Assembly: GCA_022712895.1 (NCBI GenBank)
Contig: JAFLJS010000005.1
Coordinates: 51,198-115,197, forward strand
Source of the DNA: Desulfocapsa sp.
GTDB taxonomy: Bacteria; Desulfobacterota; Desulfobulbia; Desulfobulbales; Desulfocapsaceae
Length of the DNA: 64,000 nucleotides
Direction of reading: 5' to 3'
Both the position numbers and the translations under genes were made by a program. Under the pieces are notes generated by a model. The model had not been told where the DNA came from, searched no databases, and worked only from the letters and a program-made list of their open reading frames with translations. This document shows positions 38,021 to 46,091 of the stretch, one piece after another (position 1 is the stretch's first letter; the number at the start of each line of letters is the position of its first letter).

Positions 38021-38036
38021 TGCCAAAACTATGCCA
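38021..38036 (-). promoter_or_regulatory. Sigma-54 promoter upstream of the DUF4405 gene
   Basis: The minus strand reads TGGCATAGTTTTGGCA, matching TGGCAC-R-N4-TTGCW at 14 of 16 positions including both invariant GG and GC with exact 12-bp spacing. Transcription would start about 50 nt before the DUF4405 ATG. Confidence 0.68.
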
Positions 38037-38107
38037 AATGTCTCAAATTTATTACTACGCCAAATCAGTACGTTACCACATTCTAATACGAATACCTCAT
38101 AACGGAT

Positions 38108-38144
38108 TTCGACAATCCTACCATCCTTCGACATTTTTGTCGAA
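38108..38144. promoter_or_regulatory. Enhancer-like site: half-site plus palindrome
   Basis: TTCGACA at 38108-38114 is followed 19 bp later by the perfect palindrome TTCGACA-TTTT-TGTCGAA (38127-38144). The palindrome lies about 92 bp upstream of the -24 element of the sigma-54 promoter. The same layout recurs at 46.2 kb. Elsewhere the 37958-38451 gap holds a possible extra pair of half-sites (CGACA 38333, TGTCG 38350) but no other gene. Confidence 0.68.
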
Positions 38145-38451
38145 CCACGGAGGGTTTTGGCTAGCGAATAACTCGACTATTTTTTTTGAACGCAATTTCA
38201 TAAGTGTATACTTTTAGGCAGATATCGCTAAGTACCAACCATGGGTTACTCTGCTCAATTCCTGCTTAACGATTCGTCAGCTGACTCGTTATTTTAAAAC
38301 TATTAAATACAGTTTAAGCTTGAGAAACAACTCGACAGAAGTACCACTGTGTCGTATCTTCTTTTCTATTATTACTCACCTAATATTTAGTTAAGATGGT
38401 CCATACATTCTGCTCCTGTAAACTAATGTCAAAAAACAAAGGATAATTTAA

Positions 38452-38895
38452 ATGACTCGATTTCGTACTATTACAATCACTCTCGTACTCTTAATGATAT
38501 CAGCTACTGCCATAAATTCTATGGCACAAGGAAAGGCACAACAGGAAAAAGATTCCCCTTTCCTCATAATAGGCAAAATGCCTCACCTGACTAAAATATT
38601 GATGCAGCAGTGGGATAATGCGGATCTTCATCTAACAGATGAACAGAAGAGTAAACTGCTTGTGGTGAGAAAGGAAACCATTGGAGGCGCTCAAAAACTT
38701 GGTAGAGAGATTAGCCCCATGGAAAACCAGGTTGCCCAGGCAAGTCTTTCCGGAAAAACACCTGATGAACAACAGGCAATGATACAATCAATTGCCAAGC
38801 TCAAGGCAGAGGCCACCATGATTCATCTTCGTTGTATATACAATACCAGTGCTATTCTTGATGCAAAACAGCTGGAACTTCTTACTACCATGTAA
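38452..38895 (+). CDS. Spy/CpxP/ZraP-like periplasmic protein
   Basis: A 147-residue periplasmic protein with signal peptide (1-25, ending NSMAQ). It is mainly helical and carries two degenerate LTxxQ motifs (LTDEQ at 61-65 and LDAKQ near 136-140), the signature of the Spy/CpxP/ZraP family of envelope-stress chaperones. It is divergent from the cluster containing a ZraS-like kinase and ZraR-like regulator, as zraP is from zraSR in enterics, and the enhancer lies in the shared intergenic region. I found no sigma-54 promoter with correct spacing on this strand. ZraP's metal-binding histidines are not evident here. Confidence 0.72.
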   Translation: MTRFRTITITLVLLMISATAINSMAQGKAQQEKDSPFLIIGKMPHLTKILMQQWDNADLHLTDEQKSKLLVVRKETIGGAQKLGREISPMENQVAQASLSGKTPDEQQAMIQSIAKLKAEATMIHLRCIYNTSAILDAKQLELLTTM

Positions 38896-38926
38896 AAGCG
38901 TTACATTAACAAAAATGACTCCACAA

Positions 38927-38950
38927 GCCGGGACACTTCCAGCTCCCGGC
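38927..38950 (+). terminator. Hairpin after the Spy-like gene
   Basis: GCCGGGA and TCCCGGC form a GC-rich 7-bp stem with a 10-nt loop, 31 nt after the stop codon. It is followed by A-rich sequence rather than U residues, so termination is likely but unproven. Confidence 0.45.
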
Positions 38951-38985
38951 AAATAAAGAAATGGTCACTCCCTGAAATTTGATGG

Positions 38986-39329
38986 CTAGTGATCTCTGAG
39001 GGCACGCTCTTTTTGTAAGAACGAATAATTAAAACGGTGAACCATAACTCTCACCCGCTGTCCGACATCCACTGTTTCGGTTAATCGCGGTTTTTCATCC
39101 TCGTCTTTTGGTAACGGGATCAGTGACAGATGAAATGCATTTTTACTTATGAGAGGGAGATACTTTGCTGGGCATGCCGAGTGGGAAAAACAATACTGAA
39201 AGGAACCATACAACTCACAAACGGTTTTCTCTGCTTCTTTGAACTGCTCGTTACGTGCAGCCAGTGCCAGGATAAAGGCATCAAAAAGGCTGGACGGCGC
39301 CTCGACATTGATGCCAGTAACTGTCCAAA
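38986..39329 (-). pseudogene. Coding remnant lacking a start codon
   Basis: The minus-strand frame from about 39329 to the TAG at 38986 has coding-like composition for roughly 110 residues (for example INVEAPSSLFDAFILALAA, EQFKEAEKTVCELYGSFQ, VDVGQRVRVMVHRFNYS). Two stop codons lie just upstream, and the first usable start is an internal TTG at 39213 without a ribosome site. I do not recognise the family. It looks like the 3' part of a decayed gene, but a short gene of 75 residues from 39213 is possible. Confidence 0.35.
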
Positions 39330-39391
39330 GCTATCACAAACCGATCACTTCTGACAGAGGCTGATATTTTTTAGTATTTGTACTGATAGAC

Positions 39392-39429
39392 AACAAAAGG
39401 CAGAACCCGTTTGCTTCACGGATTCTGCC
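39392..39429 (-). terminator. Intrinsic terminator of the heme-binding protein gene
   Basis: On the minus strand GGCAGAATCCGT pairs with ACGGGTTCTGCC (12 bp, one G-U) around a 7-nt loop, followed by UUUUGUUGU. It lies about 40 nt after the stop of the gene at 39468-40496. Confidence 0.8.
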
Positions 39430-39467
39430 TCGTTTTGTTACTGTACTCTTTAAGGGATCGTATTTTT

Positions 39468-40496
39468 TTACTTAAACTTCAGTTCAAGTGTTTCAGTGTG
39501 ATACAGATGATTGATCTGAGAGTTGTCAAAAACAGCGATTCCAAATGGAAAACTTTTGCTTTTATCAACAAACTGTACATCCTGAGTCTCAGCGTCTTTT
39601 CCTTCAGTTTTTAATGCCCGCATAACTTCCAGAGTCCACGTCCCATTTTCATAATGATTTTGTGCCAGAATATCTGCACGTCCACCAATCATTGGTGAAA
39701 TAGTAATACCAGGGAGAACGTCGCCAGCTTTGAAGGTATCAACGAAAGGAACCTTCTTACTTGGGATTACGTAATATTTTTCATCTTCTGTACCATTCAG
39801 GTTCATATAGGCAGGTGCTGACTTATCAGCATTGTCATTGTTTTTATAGCCACCTTTCCCTGTATCTCCTTTTCGTCCCCAGCTCTTATTGACCTTGGGG
39901 TCAGTATTACTGTTCACATATTGATCATCAAACATTCCCATGGGAAGTGATCGTACAAATTTTGCATGCCACATATCTATGGTTTCGTCTGGAGAAGCTG
40001 TATATTTTCGCCCTGCAGATTTATCTCCGGGCTCATCAAGATGGCAGGAAATCATACATCCTTCTTCGGCAAAACCCTTGGTACTGATATTCCAGAACAT
40101 GGCAAATTTGTCTTCATAATAAGTGTTATCATGGCCAGTGCTGTCTTTATTTTTCAGTTTTTTCCAGGAGCCATCACTCTGTTTAACCCATGGAAAACGT
40201 TCGAGGCTTTTGGTAGGATCTTTATACGTTATGAGAAAATAAACGTAGTTATCATCATAGAGTGACTTTATATTTACTTTTGTATTGTCCATACCTTTGT
40301 AGCCATTGTTAGGCTCATAAGGTGTTTCATCTACGGTGACAGTAATTGTCTTGGCAGCATCCCAAGCTTTATCAGCCAAACCATCTAGAATAATTGGTGA
40401 ACTTGCTTTGCTACTGAAAAGAGTCTGATCAGCAGCAATCGCTGTAGTACTTAGAGCCAGAACAGTAGCTACACTAAGAATTCCTAACGTTTTCAT
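39468..40496 (-). CDS. Periplasmic ethylbenzene-dehydrogenase-type heme-binding protein
   Basis: A secreted protein of 342 residues from the ATG at 40496, which has GGAGG 7 nt upstream and starts a clean signal peptide (MKTLGILSVATVLALSTTAIAA). The body fits the ethylbenzene dehydrogenase gamma-type heme-binding domain: SSPIILDGLADKAWDAA, DNYVYFLITYKDPT, and YEDKFAMFWNIS. The motif EEGCMISCH is a C-X3-C-H, a possible non-standard c-type heme site. The gene ends at a strong terminator and stands alone; a 24-bp palindrome lies 220 bp upstream. Probably an electron carrier or heme sensor in the periplasm. Confidence 0.78.
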   Translation of the reverse strand: MKTLGILSVATVLALSTTAIAADQTLFSSKASSPIILDGLADKAWDAAKTITVTVDETPYEPNNGYKGMDNTKVNIKSLYDDNYVYFLITYKDPTKSLERFPWVKQSDGSWKKLKNKDSTGHDNTYYEDKFAMFWNISTKGFAEEGCMISCHLDEPGDKSAGRKYTASPDETIDMWHAKFVRSLPMGMFDDQYVNSNTDPKVNKSWGRKGDTGKGGYKNNDNADKSAPAYMNLNGTEDEKYYVIPSKKVPFVDTFKAGDVLPGITISPMIGGRADILAQNHYENGTWTLEVMRALKTEGKDAETQDVQFVDKSKSFPFGIAVFDNSQINHLYHTETLELKFK

Positions 40497-40716
40497 ACAC
40501 ATTCCTCCACCTTTTTGTTTTAGTACCTTGCAGGATTCTTTCGATGACACTGAGACATGTATCATTCGAAGAAAAGCAACTGATAAGATACTTGTGCTGG
40601 CCTCAATTACCGCCTACCGGTACTGATGATTCTGAAACCAGATACTATGCTTATGGCCACATTGTAGGACTTGCAAAACAATGCTTCCAGATAAAGCTTA
40701 CTCACAAAAAGCTAAC

Positions 40717-40740
40717 TTCTGTGAAGTCCACTTCACAGAA
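40717..40740. promoter_or_regulatory. 24-bp palindrome between two-component genes and heme-protein gene
   Basis: Perfect 11-bp arms TTCTGTGAAGT and ACTTCACAGAA are separated by CC. It lies 22 nt downstream of the ArsR-like response regulator gene and about 220 bp upstream of the heme-protein start, with no U-tract on either strand. An operator for the neighbouring regulator is more likely than a terminator. Confidence 0.55.
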
Positions 40741-40762
40741 CAAAGATATCTACATGAATACA

Positions 40763-41416
40763 CTACAACATTTCACTTGACAAAAGATGCAGGTAATCAA
40801 CCATTTTTGTCCCTAGGGTAGTTAGTTGATAGGTTTTTCCAGGATCATTACAGACGAGGTCATTGTTTTTGAGATTTTTCAGGTGAAAATTAACTTTTGT
40901 ATGGTCGCTGATTTTAAGATGTCGGGTAATATCCATAAAACGCATCTCACCCTTTACTGAAAGAACCTTGAGAATCTGTCTCCGGATTTGATTTGACAAG
41001 CAAGCAAGGGTCTCATCCATCCCTTGATCAGATAATTGTTGGCCAAACTTTAACACTTCCAGATTTCTTTTTACTGCAATAAGAAGTTCGTCCCGTTTGA
41101 ATGGTTTGCTAAGGTAATCATCAGCCCCACTCTTCATAGCTGATACTGCATTATCAACCGTAGAGAACGCTGTGATCATGATGACCTTTATGCTGGGATA
41201 ATCTTTTTTTATAAGTGACAGAAATGCCATTCCTCCCATTCCCGGCATCATATTATCCACAATTATTAACAGAGGAGTATGTTCTTTCATTTTCTGTAAC
41301 GCAATTTCTGCAGTCTCACAGCCTGTTACAGCAAATCCGCTCTCCTCAAGAATCTCTATAATACTTTCTCGTAAATCCAGGTCATCATCTATGACCATAA
41401 TCATTTCAGCTTTCAT
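40763..41416 (-). CDS. Response regulator with ArsR-like winged-helix output
   Basis: A 217-residue regulator. The receiver domain (about 4-120) has DDD at 10-12 and phosphoacceptor Asp54 in IIVDNMMPG, with the conserved Lys in LSKPF. The C-terminal region (about 133-217) is a winged helix-turn-helix of the ArsR/MarR kind (LSNQIRRQILKVLSVKGEMRF, DITRHLKISDHTKVNFHLKNL, LTTLGTKMVDYL) rather than OmpR, NarL or Fis. It overlaps the kinase gene upstream by 11 nt, so they form a pair. The 24-bp palindrome beyond its stop may be its operator. Confidence 0.88.
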   Translation of the reverse strand: MKAEMIMVIDDDLDLRESIIEILEESGFAVTGCETAEIALQKMKEHTPLLIIVDNMMPGMGGMAFLSLIKKDYPSIKVIMITAFSTVDNAVSAMKSGADDYLSKPFKRDELLIAVKRNLEVLKFGQQLSDQGMDETLACLSNQIRRQILKVLSVKGEMRFMDITRHLKISDHTKVNFHLKNLKNNDLVCNDPGKTYQLTTLGTKMVDYLHLLSSEML

Positions 41417-42794
41417 TCGTAATCACCGGGAAAGATACACGTACAATAACACCACTATTTTCACTAGTCACAAGTGAGATATCTCCGGCATGCTGCTTTA
41501 TAATATTATATGATACCGACAGCCCAAGACCAGTGCCTTTACCAACATCTTTGGTTGTGAAAAAAGGATCAAATATCAGAGATACATTATCTTCACTTAT
41601 ACCATGGCCAGAATCCTTGATCACTACCACTACATTCTCATTTTCCTGAAAAGTTGTGAGCTCGATGGAGTCATTTTCCGTACAGGCATCGATACTATTC
41701 ATTAATAAATTAATAAACACTTCTTCGAGTTTCCAAGGGATTCCCATTATTTTTGGAATTTCCTGTAAATCAAATGTAATTATTGAACTGAGCTTTTGGT
41801 TTTTTAATAGATTTCTGGTACTTTTTACGACACGGTTTACATCAACAGGTTTCAATTCTGTTTTTTCATCTCTTGCAAAATGTAATAATTCACTGGCGAT
41901 GTGAGAAGCACGGTTAGCATTACGTTCAATTGTCGCAAGTTTTTTGCTCACCCGCTCATCATCTCCGATCAAATCCTTCAGCATCTCAACATTCAGGGAA
42001 ACATTTGTAAGAGGATTGTTAATTTCATGCGCAATACCGGCTGCTAAAATGCCCATGGATGTAAGTTTTTCAGATTGCGAAAATCTCAAGAGATGCTCAT
42101 TGGTAAGCTCACGTTGCTCAAGGCTGAAAACAGAAAGTCCTCTGATGGTAAATGTCATAATAAGGAATGCACTCACTCCTCTAAACACAATTATTTTAAC
42201 CTCAACCACTGGTACAACGACGTCTGAGGGGATTACGCCTGTCAACAGCGCATAGCAAATCATAAAACTACCCGCAAAAATAAAATTAACCGCCACCTTT
42301 TTTGAGAATGTCCTGACCGTCCTCGAATAAATCACCAGTCCAACTCCCGACAGCAAACCACCTGGAAAAGCGACAAGTAAACGTGTATTTATATCTTTCC
42401 CACTGCCAACATCCAAATACGCTGCAAACAGGATGACTGACAATGCAAAGATTCCAATCAGTGCTTTCACAATACGAGGAATCGTCTCAAGGGCATGATC
42501 ACCATAAAGGGTGATGATATTCAGAAATAAACCGAAATAGAGTAAAAACAAAAAAGAAAGAGAGACAACAGCCAGACGAAAATAAGAAAAAAGAGAAGTT
42601 TTGATATCAGGATGCAACTGCTCGAACAATTCAAGCCATTCATGAAAGCCATGAACAAGACCGAAAGCGGCAAGTAACCAGATAATTCTAGCTATACCAA
42701 GTTCACTGAGCCGAATATCTCTGGAGAGAATAGACACTCCCAGAGTAAAAAAGGCCAATCCGTATAAAAGATACAGTATAAAATTTACGCCCAC
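41406..42794 (-). CDS. Multi-pass membrane sensor histidine kinase
   Basis: A 462-residue kinase. The first 220 residues form about seven membrane helices with short loops and no large periplasmic domain, including an HGFHEW segment at 48-53. HisKA follows with His256 in AAGIAHEINNPLTN, then HATPase with NLLMNSID, DSGHGI, FDPFFTTKDVGKGTGLGLSVS. The stimulus may be sensed in the membrane. It is paired by an 11-nt overlap with the ArsR-like response regulator, and lies about 120 nt downstream of the NosL-like gene on the same strand. Confidence 0.9.
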   Translation of the reverse strand: MGVNFILYLLYGLAFFTLGVSILSRDIRLSELGIARIIWLLAAFGLVHGFHEWLELFEQLHPDIKTSLFSYFRLAVVSLSFLFLLYFGLFLNIITLYGDHALETIPRIVKALIGIFALSVILFAAYLDVGSGKDINTRLLVAFPGGLLSGVGLVIYSRTVRTFSKKVAVNFIFAGSFMICYALLTGVIPSDVVVPVVEVKIIVFRGVSAFLIMTFTIRGLSVFSLEQRELTNEHLLRFSQSEKLTSMGILAAGIAHEINNPLTNVSLNVEMLKDLIGDDERVSKKLATIERNANRASHIASELLHFARDEKTELKPVDVNRVVKSTRNLLKNQKLSSIITFDLQEIPKIMGIPWKLEEVFINLLMNSIDACTENDSIELTTFQENENVVVVIKDSGHGISEDNVSLIFDPFFTTKDVGKGTGLGLSVSYNIIKQHAGDISLVTSENSGVIVRVSFPVITNES

Positions 42795-42913
42795 TCAGTC
42801 ACCCGTCCGTCATTGAGCTACCACAGAATAGCACCACACATTGTAAATATAGCACAAACAGATAGGGAAAATGTAGGGATTTTCGGGAACAACCAGTGAT
42901 TACCGAACAGAGT

Positions 42914-43345
42914 TTATTTAAACCCTGTCTTTACGACCTGCATGGCCTGTGCAAAGTTGAGAACTTTGCCGCCAAAACCCTTAACAAAATTTCTGGCATT
43001 TTCTTCTGAAGAAAAAGCGATAAAACCGGGTGACATATCAGTTATTATGTCGGATTTATAAACGTACAAGGCCTCTTCTGCGGGCATAACCTGATGTTGG
43101 AGGAGGGTTGTGGCCGTTGCAAAGTCAAACTTATTCCCCAGGTTCAGCTGTAAAAGCAGGCCACACTGCACTCCACAGGTGCTTATCTGCTGGTTATCTA
43201 TAGTGTTTATTGTGTAACGTACGTGTGTGTATCTGTTAAGATCCATCCCACAGAGCTGACATCGTGGGTGATCTCCAGCCATGGAAGACACAGGTATCAG
43301 GAGAAGAAGTAAAAGGAACATTGGAATAATGGATGGCTTTTTCAT
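42914..43345 (-). CDS. NosL-like periplasmic metal-binding protein
   Basis: A 143-residue protein from the ATG at 43345, which has GGGG 8 nt upstream; the frame could extend to 43420. A signal peptide (1-23) is followed by CQLCGMDL (Cys29, Cys32, Met34), the CxxCGM signature of the NosL family, which binds Cu(I) in nitrous oxide reductase assembly. A second cysteine pair lies in STCGVQCG. There are no nos genes here, so it is more likely a general copper or metal chaperone in the envelope. It is last in the cluster led by the sigma-54-linked DUF2202 gene. Confidence 0.75.
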   Translation of the reverse strand: MKKPSIIPMFLLLLLLIPVSSMAGDHPRCQLCGMDLNRYTHVRYTINTIDNQQISTCGVQCGLLLQLNLGNKFDFATATTLLQHQVMPAEEALYVYKSDIITDMSPGFIAFSSEENARNFVKGFGGKVLNFAQAMQVVKTGFK

Positions 43346-43526
43346 ATATTCACCCCTTCTTTGGAGAATGGCTTTTTGGTTACTGGCACTAAGCAGCACA
43401 ACTGATTTATATTTTGACACACAGAAAAGGATACCAAAACTCTTTAAAAATTACGACAAATGGATTTGACGCCCCCAAAGCCCACGTATTCCGACTTTCC
43501 CTCTAGGATACTTATGTACAACTTTA

Positions 43527-44051
43527 TCACTCTGCACAATTTTGAAAAGCTGGTAAATGCTGATATAAAGAAGCATCTCGCAGTCGTTTGAAAACATCTT
43601 GAACATCAGGGTAATTTGTCGTTCCTGCCAGTAACCCAACATACATATCAGCATTTGCTATTTCAGCCTGTACGCCCAAACTGCATGATGCACCAAGGGT
43701 AGCAGGTGTTGCAAGGCCACCTACGGTGTCTGAAGGAACAGAGATACCGTAGGTATTATACAGGCCCACCAGTAACCGAATATGCTGTTCTTCAGATCGC
43801 TTTATGCTAACAAAGGGGCGTACATTACCAAATTTATCAATAACCCCCTGGTAGGTATCCCTGGCCCTGTATTCATCATTTATTGCAGCGGTCAGATAGT
43901 TGTTCAGATCCCCTGTCTCGGTGAATATTACAGTGCCACCACTACCACCTGCGGACCCCTGCTCATCGTCATTATCGCTGCAGCCTGCAAGAAACAGAAC
44001 CATGGCAAGAATAAATATAATTTGTGACAATCTAAATGTTTGGGATACCAT
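43527..44051 (-). CDS. DUF2202 ferritin-like lipoprotein
   Basis: A 174-residue lipoprotein with lipobox LAGC (Cys24). After a Gly/Ser linker comes a ferritin-like helical domain of the DUF2202 family. Candidate diiron ligands are Glu in NDEYRA, Glu and His in SEEQHIRL, Glu in QAEIANAD and His in LYQHLPAF. Function is not established for the family; a peroxide- or metal-handling diiron protein is plausible. A longer DUF2202 protein is encoded at the head of the same cluster. Confidence 0.8.
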   Translation of the reverse strand: MVSQTFRLSQIIFILAMVLFLAGCSDNDDEQGSAGGSGGTVIFTETGDLNNYLTAAINDEYRARDTYQGVIDKFGNVRPFVSIKRSEEQHIRLLVGLYNTYGISVPSDTVGGLATPATLGASCSLGVQAEIANADMYVGLLAGTTNYPDVQDVFKRLRDASLYQHLPAFQNCAE

Positions 44052-44071
44052 ATGATTTCCTCGAAATACAA

Positions 44072-44512
44072 TTATTGAATAGAAAAGGTTGCCATGCCAA
44101 CTGGCTGTTCATCTAAATATACTCTGACAGTCCATAGCCCAAAATATTTATCAGAAAAGCTGCCATTGGAAGCGGCATCCTGAATTGTTGATTTTTTATG
44201 TAACTTCATCCAGAAAAATGCACTGTATCCTGTCGCCACAGGCAAATAAAAAGTGTGCATATCCTGACGTTGTATTTGCCCTGAAGGAGTGTGCCAAACT
44301 GTGGAGAGCTCATAGTTTCCAGGCACAAGATGCTGACAAAGACTTTGCAGATAGATCTTATTATGGGCGGAAAACTGTTCTTTGACTATTTGTAAAGACT
44401 GGTCTGCAAACAACGTTATCTTACAGGTAAGATCCGCAGTGTGCCCAGCACCGACCTGGAAAAGGACAAAGAATATTGTGATAAAAAGTTTTTTGAAAGA
44501 ATGGCTTTGCAT
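44072..44512 (-). CDS. Small secreted protein of unknown function
   Basis: A 146-residue protein with a signal peptide (1-25, ending GHTAD). The mature part alternates polar and aromatic residues (YELSTVWHTPSGQ, GYSAFFWMKLHKKS, YFGLWTVRVYLDEQPVG), suggesting a beta-sandwich, with a single cysteine pair possible (Cys30, Cys59). I recognise no family. It lies 20 nt from the DUF2202 lipoprotein gene downstream and 100 nt from the Gly-rich gene upstream, in the same direction. Confidence 0.65.
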   Translation of the reverse strand: MQSHSFKKLFITIFFVLFQVGAGHTADLTCKITLFADQSLQIVKEQFSAHNKIYLQSLCQHLVPGNYELSTVWHTPSGQIQRQDMHTFYLPVATGYSAFFWMKLHKKSTIQDAASNGSFSDKYFGLWTVRVYLDEQPVGMATFSIQ

Positions 44513-44611
44513 AGCTGCACTAGCGGTTCAAAAACCTAAATTAGCAATTGGAAGGACAGAAAGAGAATCCATTCACATGATTTCCTGTCCTCCCAGATTC
44601 TGCACGTAAAA

Positions 44612-45127
44612 TCAACTATTCAAACAGTCACCGTCACAGGTACCATCACCAGGATTAGTACCATCGCCAGGGCCGTTACCCGTACCATCGCCAGGCCCTT
44701 CACCACCATTGCCTGCTCCGTCGCCAGCGCCATTGCCACCGCCATTGCCTCCACCGCCATTGCCATTACGTGCAATCAGATTGCTCTCAAGGCTAAAAGC
44801 AGATACGTTCAAACAGTCACCGGTACCGGGCCCACTACCGGTACCATCACCAGGGCCGTTACCACCATTACCTGTTCCGTCACCGGGGCCATTGCCACCA
44901 TTGCCATTGCCGCCACGTGCAATCAGGTTATTGTCAATACTAAGAACAGCTGCATTTAAACAATCACCAGTCCCTGAGCCGCTACCAGAACCATCTCTAG
45001 GGCCATTACCACCGTTTCCACTTCCATCACCGGGGCCACGGCCATTTCCAGCCATAGCAGGAGTAGCTAATATAGCGAGTGCTGCCGTGAGAACGAGTGC
45101 TTTCACAAGTTTTGTTGAACGTTTCAT
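44612..45127 (-). CDS. Secreted Gly/Asn/Asp-rich repeat protein
   Basis: A 171-residue protein with a clear signal peptide (1-26, cleavage after AMA). The mature chain is a tandem repeat: Gly-rich stretches of the GNGPGDGTGNGG kind alternate with GDCLNxxxxSxxxNLIAR, seen at residues 54-71 and 103-120 and truncated at 167-171. Four cysteines (56, 105, 164, 168) fall in or beside the DCLN motifs. Acidic Gly-rich loops could bind divalent metal, and the cysteines could cross-link chains; both are inference. The DNA repeat lies within the gene and is not a separate element. Confidence 0.75.
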   Translation of the reverse strand: MKRSTKLVKALVLTAALAILATPAMAGNGRGPGDGSGNGGNGPRDGSGSGSGTGDCLNAAVLSIDNNLIARGGNGNGGNGPGDGTGNGGNGPGDGTGSGPGTGDCLNVSAFSLESNLIARNGNGGGGNGGGNGAGDGAGNGGEGPGDGTGNGPGDGTNPGDGTCDGDCLNS

Positions 45128-45246
45128 AGATTGTCTCCGTTAAATTTTCCTAACTCTTATGAATAAGGAAGTGTATTTTTCTGTATTCTAGTTTCTGGCT
45201 ATTATTCCTTGGTTGTTAGAGGGTTTTGCAAGCCCGAACAGTTCTC

Positions 45247-46014
45247 CTATCCTTTCCGACCATTACCTTTTCCGGCATTGATTCGCCCACTTAGCCGCAT
45301 ACCATCTTCATCAACCATCCCCCTTTCCTTAGCACTGTTGATGATGTCAGCCACCTGAGATGCTGTAAGAAATTGTGCGGTATAACTCGATTTGTTTAGT
45401 GACAATCGATAACTGAAAGCACGCAAATGGTTTCGTGATCCTTTCGCCAGGTTTTGATAAACTATCTTAATATCACGGTTGTCAGTCTGTTCCAGAAGAT
45501 CGTAGAGATCTTTGACATCAAGATCTTCAATGGTTGCCCCAACCTGAAGGGCCTCTATCACAGACGTTTCTCCTCTGGCAACCAGCGAATGAAATAAATG
45601 CTGCAATTCCTTGTCTGTGAACACACCGGTTTTCCCAGTAGCTATTGGATCAACCAAGTTATACTTATCCAGTAGAACCTTTAGTGTATCCATATGCTGC
45701 TGCTCGCTTTTAGCAATCTGAGCAAAAGTCAAATGATGCCATTTTTGATAGAGAACTCGGTATACATCCCTTGCCAATTTTTCCTCTTCACGCATTTTAA
45801 TTAAACCAGCCTTCTCCGCAGAACTTAGATCTTGCATGGGCATTTTTGCTATCATAGCTGGTAAACTGAGCTGCTCACTCTGACTGTTTCCCATACCATT
45901 GCCTTGGCCACGACCGCGTCCTCGAGCATCACTATCAAGGGGAGCCATTAACATGCCCACTATCAGTGCCACACTGGTCACAGCGATTAGTTTCTGTTTG
46001 ACTTGTATTTTCAT
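45247..46014 (-). CDS. DUF2202 ferritin-like secreted protein
   Basis: About 255 residues from the ATG at 46014, which has GGAG 8 nt upstream (an in-frame TTG at 46020 is too close to it). A signal peptide is followed by an Arg/Gly-rich segment (RGRGRGQGNGMGN) and the DUF2202 ferritin-like domain: MREEEKLARDVYRVLYQKW, SEQQHMDTLKVLLDKY, and SRNHLRAFSYRL, with Glu and His placed as in diiron carboxylate proteins. It is the first gene after a sigma-54 promoter and is probably transcribed with the genes down to the NosL-like one. Iron or oxidative-stress handling is inferred. Confidence 0.83.
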   Translation of the reverse strand: MKIQVKQKLIAVTSVALIVGMLMAPLDSDARGRGRGQGNGMGNSQSEQLSLPAMIAKMPMQDLSSAEKAGLIKMREEEKLARDVYRVLYQKWHHLTFAQIAKSEQQHMDTLKVLLDKYNLVDPIATGKTGVFTDKELQHLFHSLVARGETSVIEALQVGATIEDLDVKDLYDLLEQTDNRDIKIVYQNLAKGSRNHLRAFSYRLSLNKSSYTAQFLTASQVADIINSAKERGMVDEDGMRLSGRINAGKGNGRKG

Positions 46015-46091
46015 GATCAAAACTCCAATCTCATATTGTCAGTATCTGAACGAGTAATTCGTTCCAATGTTTCGCTTCACACACTGACTGT

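Noticed and set aside
38398..38420. Possible sigma-54 promoter for the Spy-like gene (TGGTCC ... TCTGCT)
   Set aside because: The GG and GC elements are 14 bp apart rather than the required 12.
44640..45050. Tandem repeat suggesting a CRISPR or minisatellite
   Set aside because: The repeats keep codon phase in a secreted Gly-rich protein; there are no uniform repeats and spacers.
44709..45143. 144-codon Pro-rich plus-strand ORF
   Set aside because: Shadow of the Gly-rich repeat gene on the other strand.
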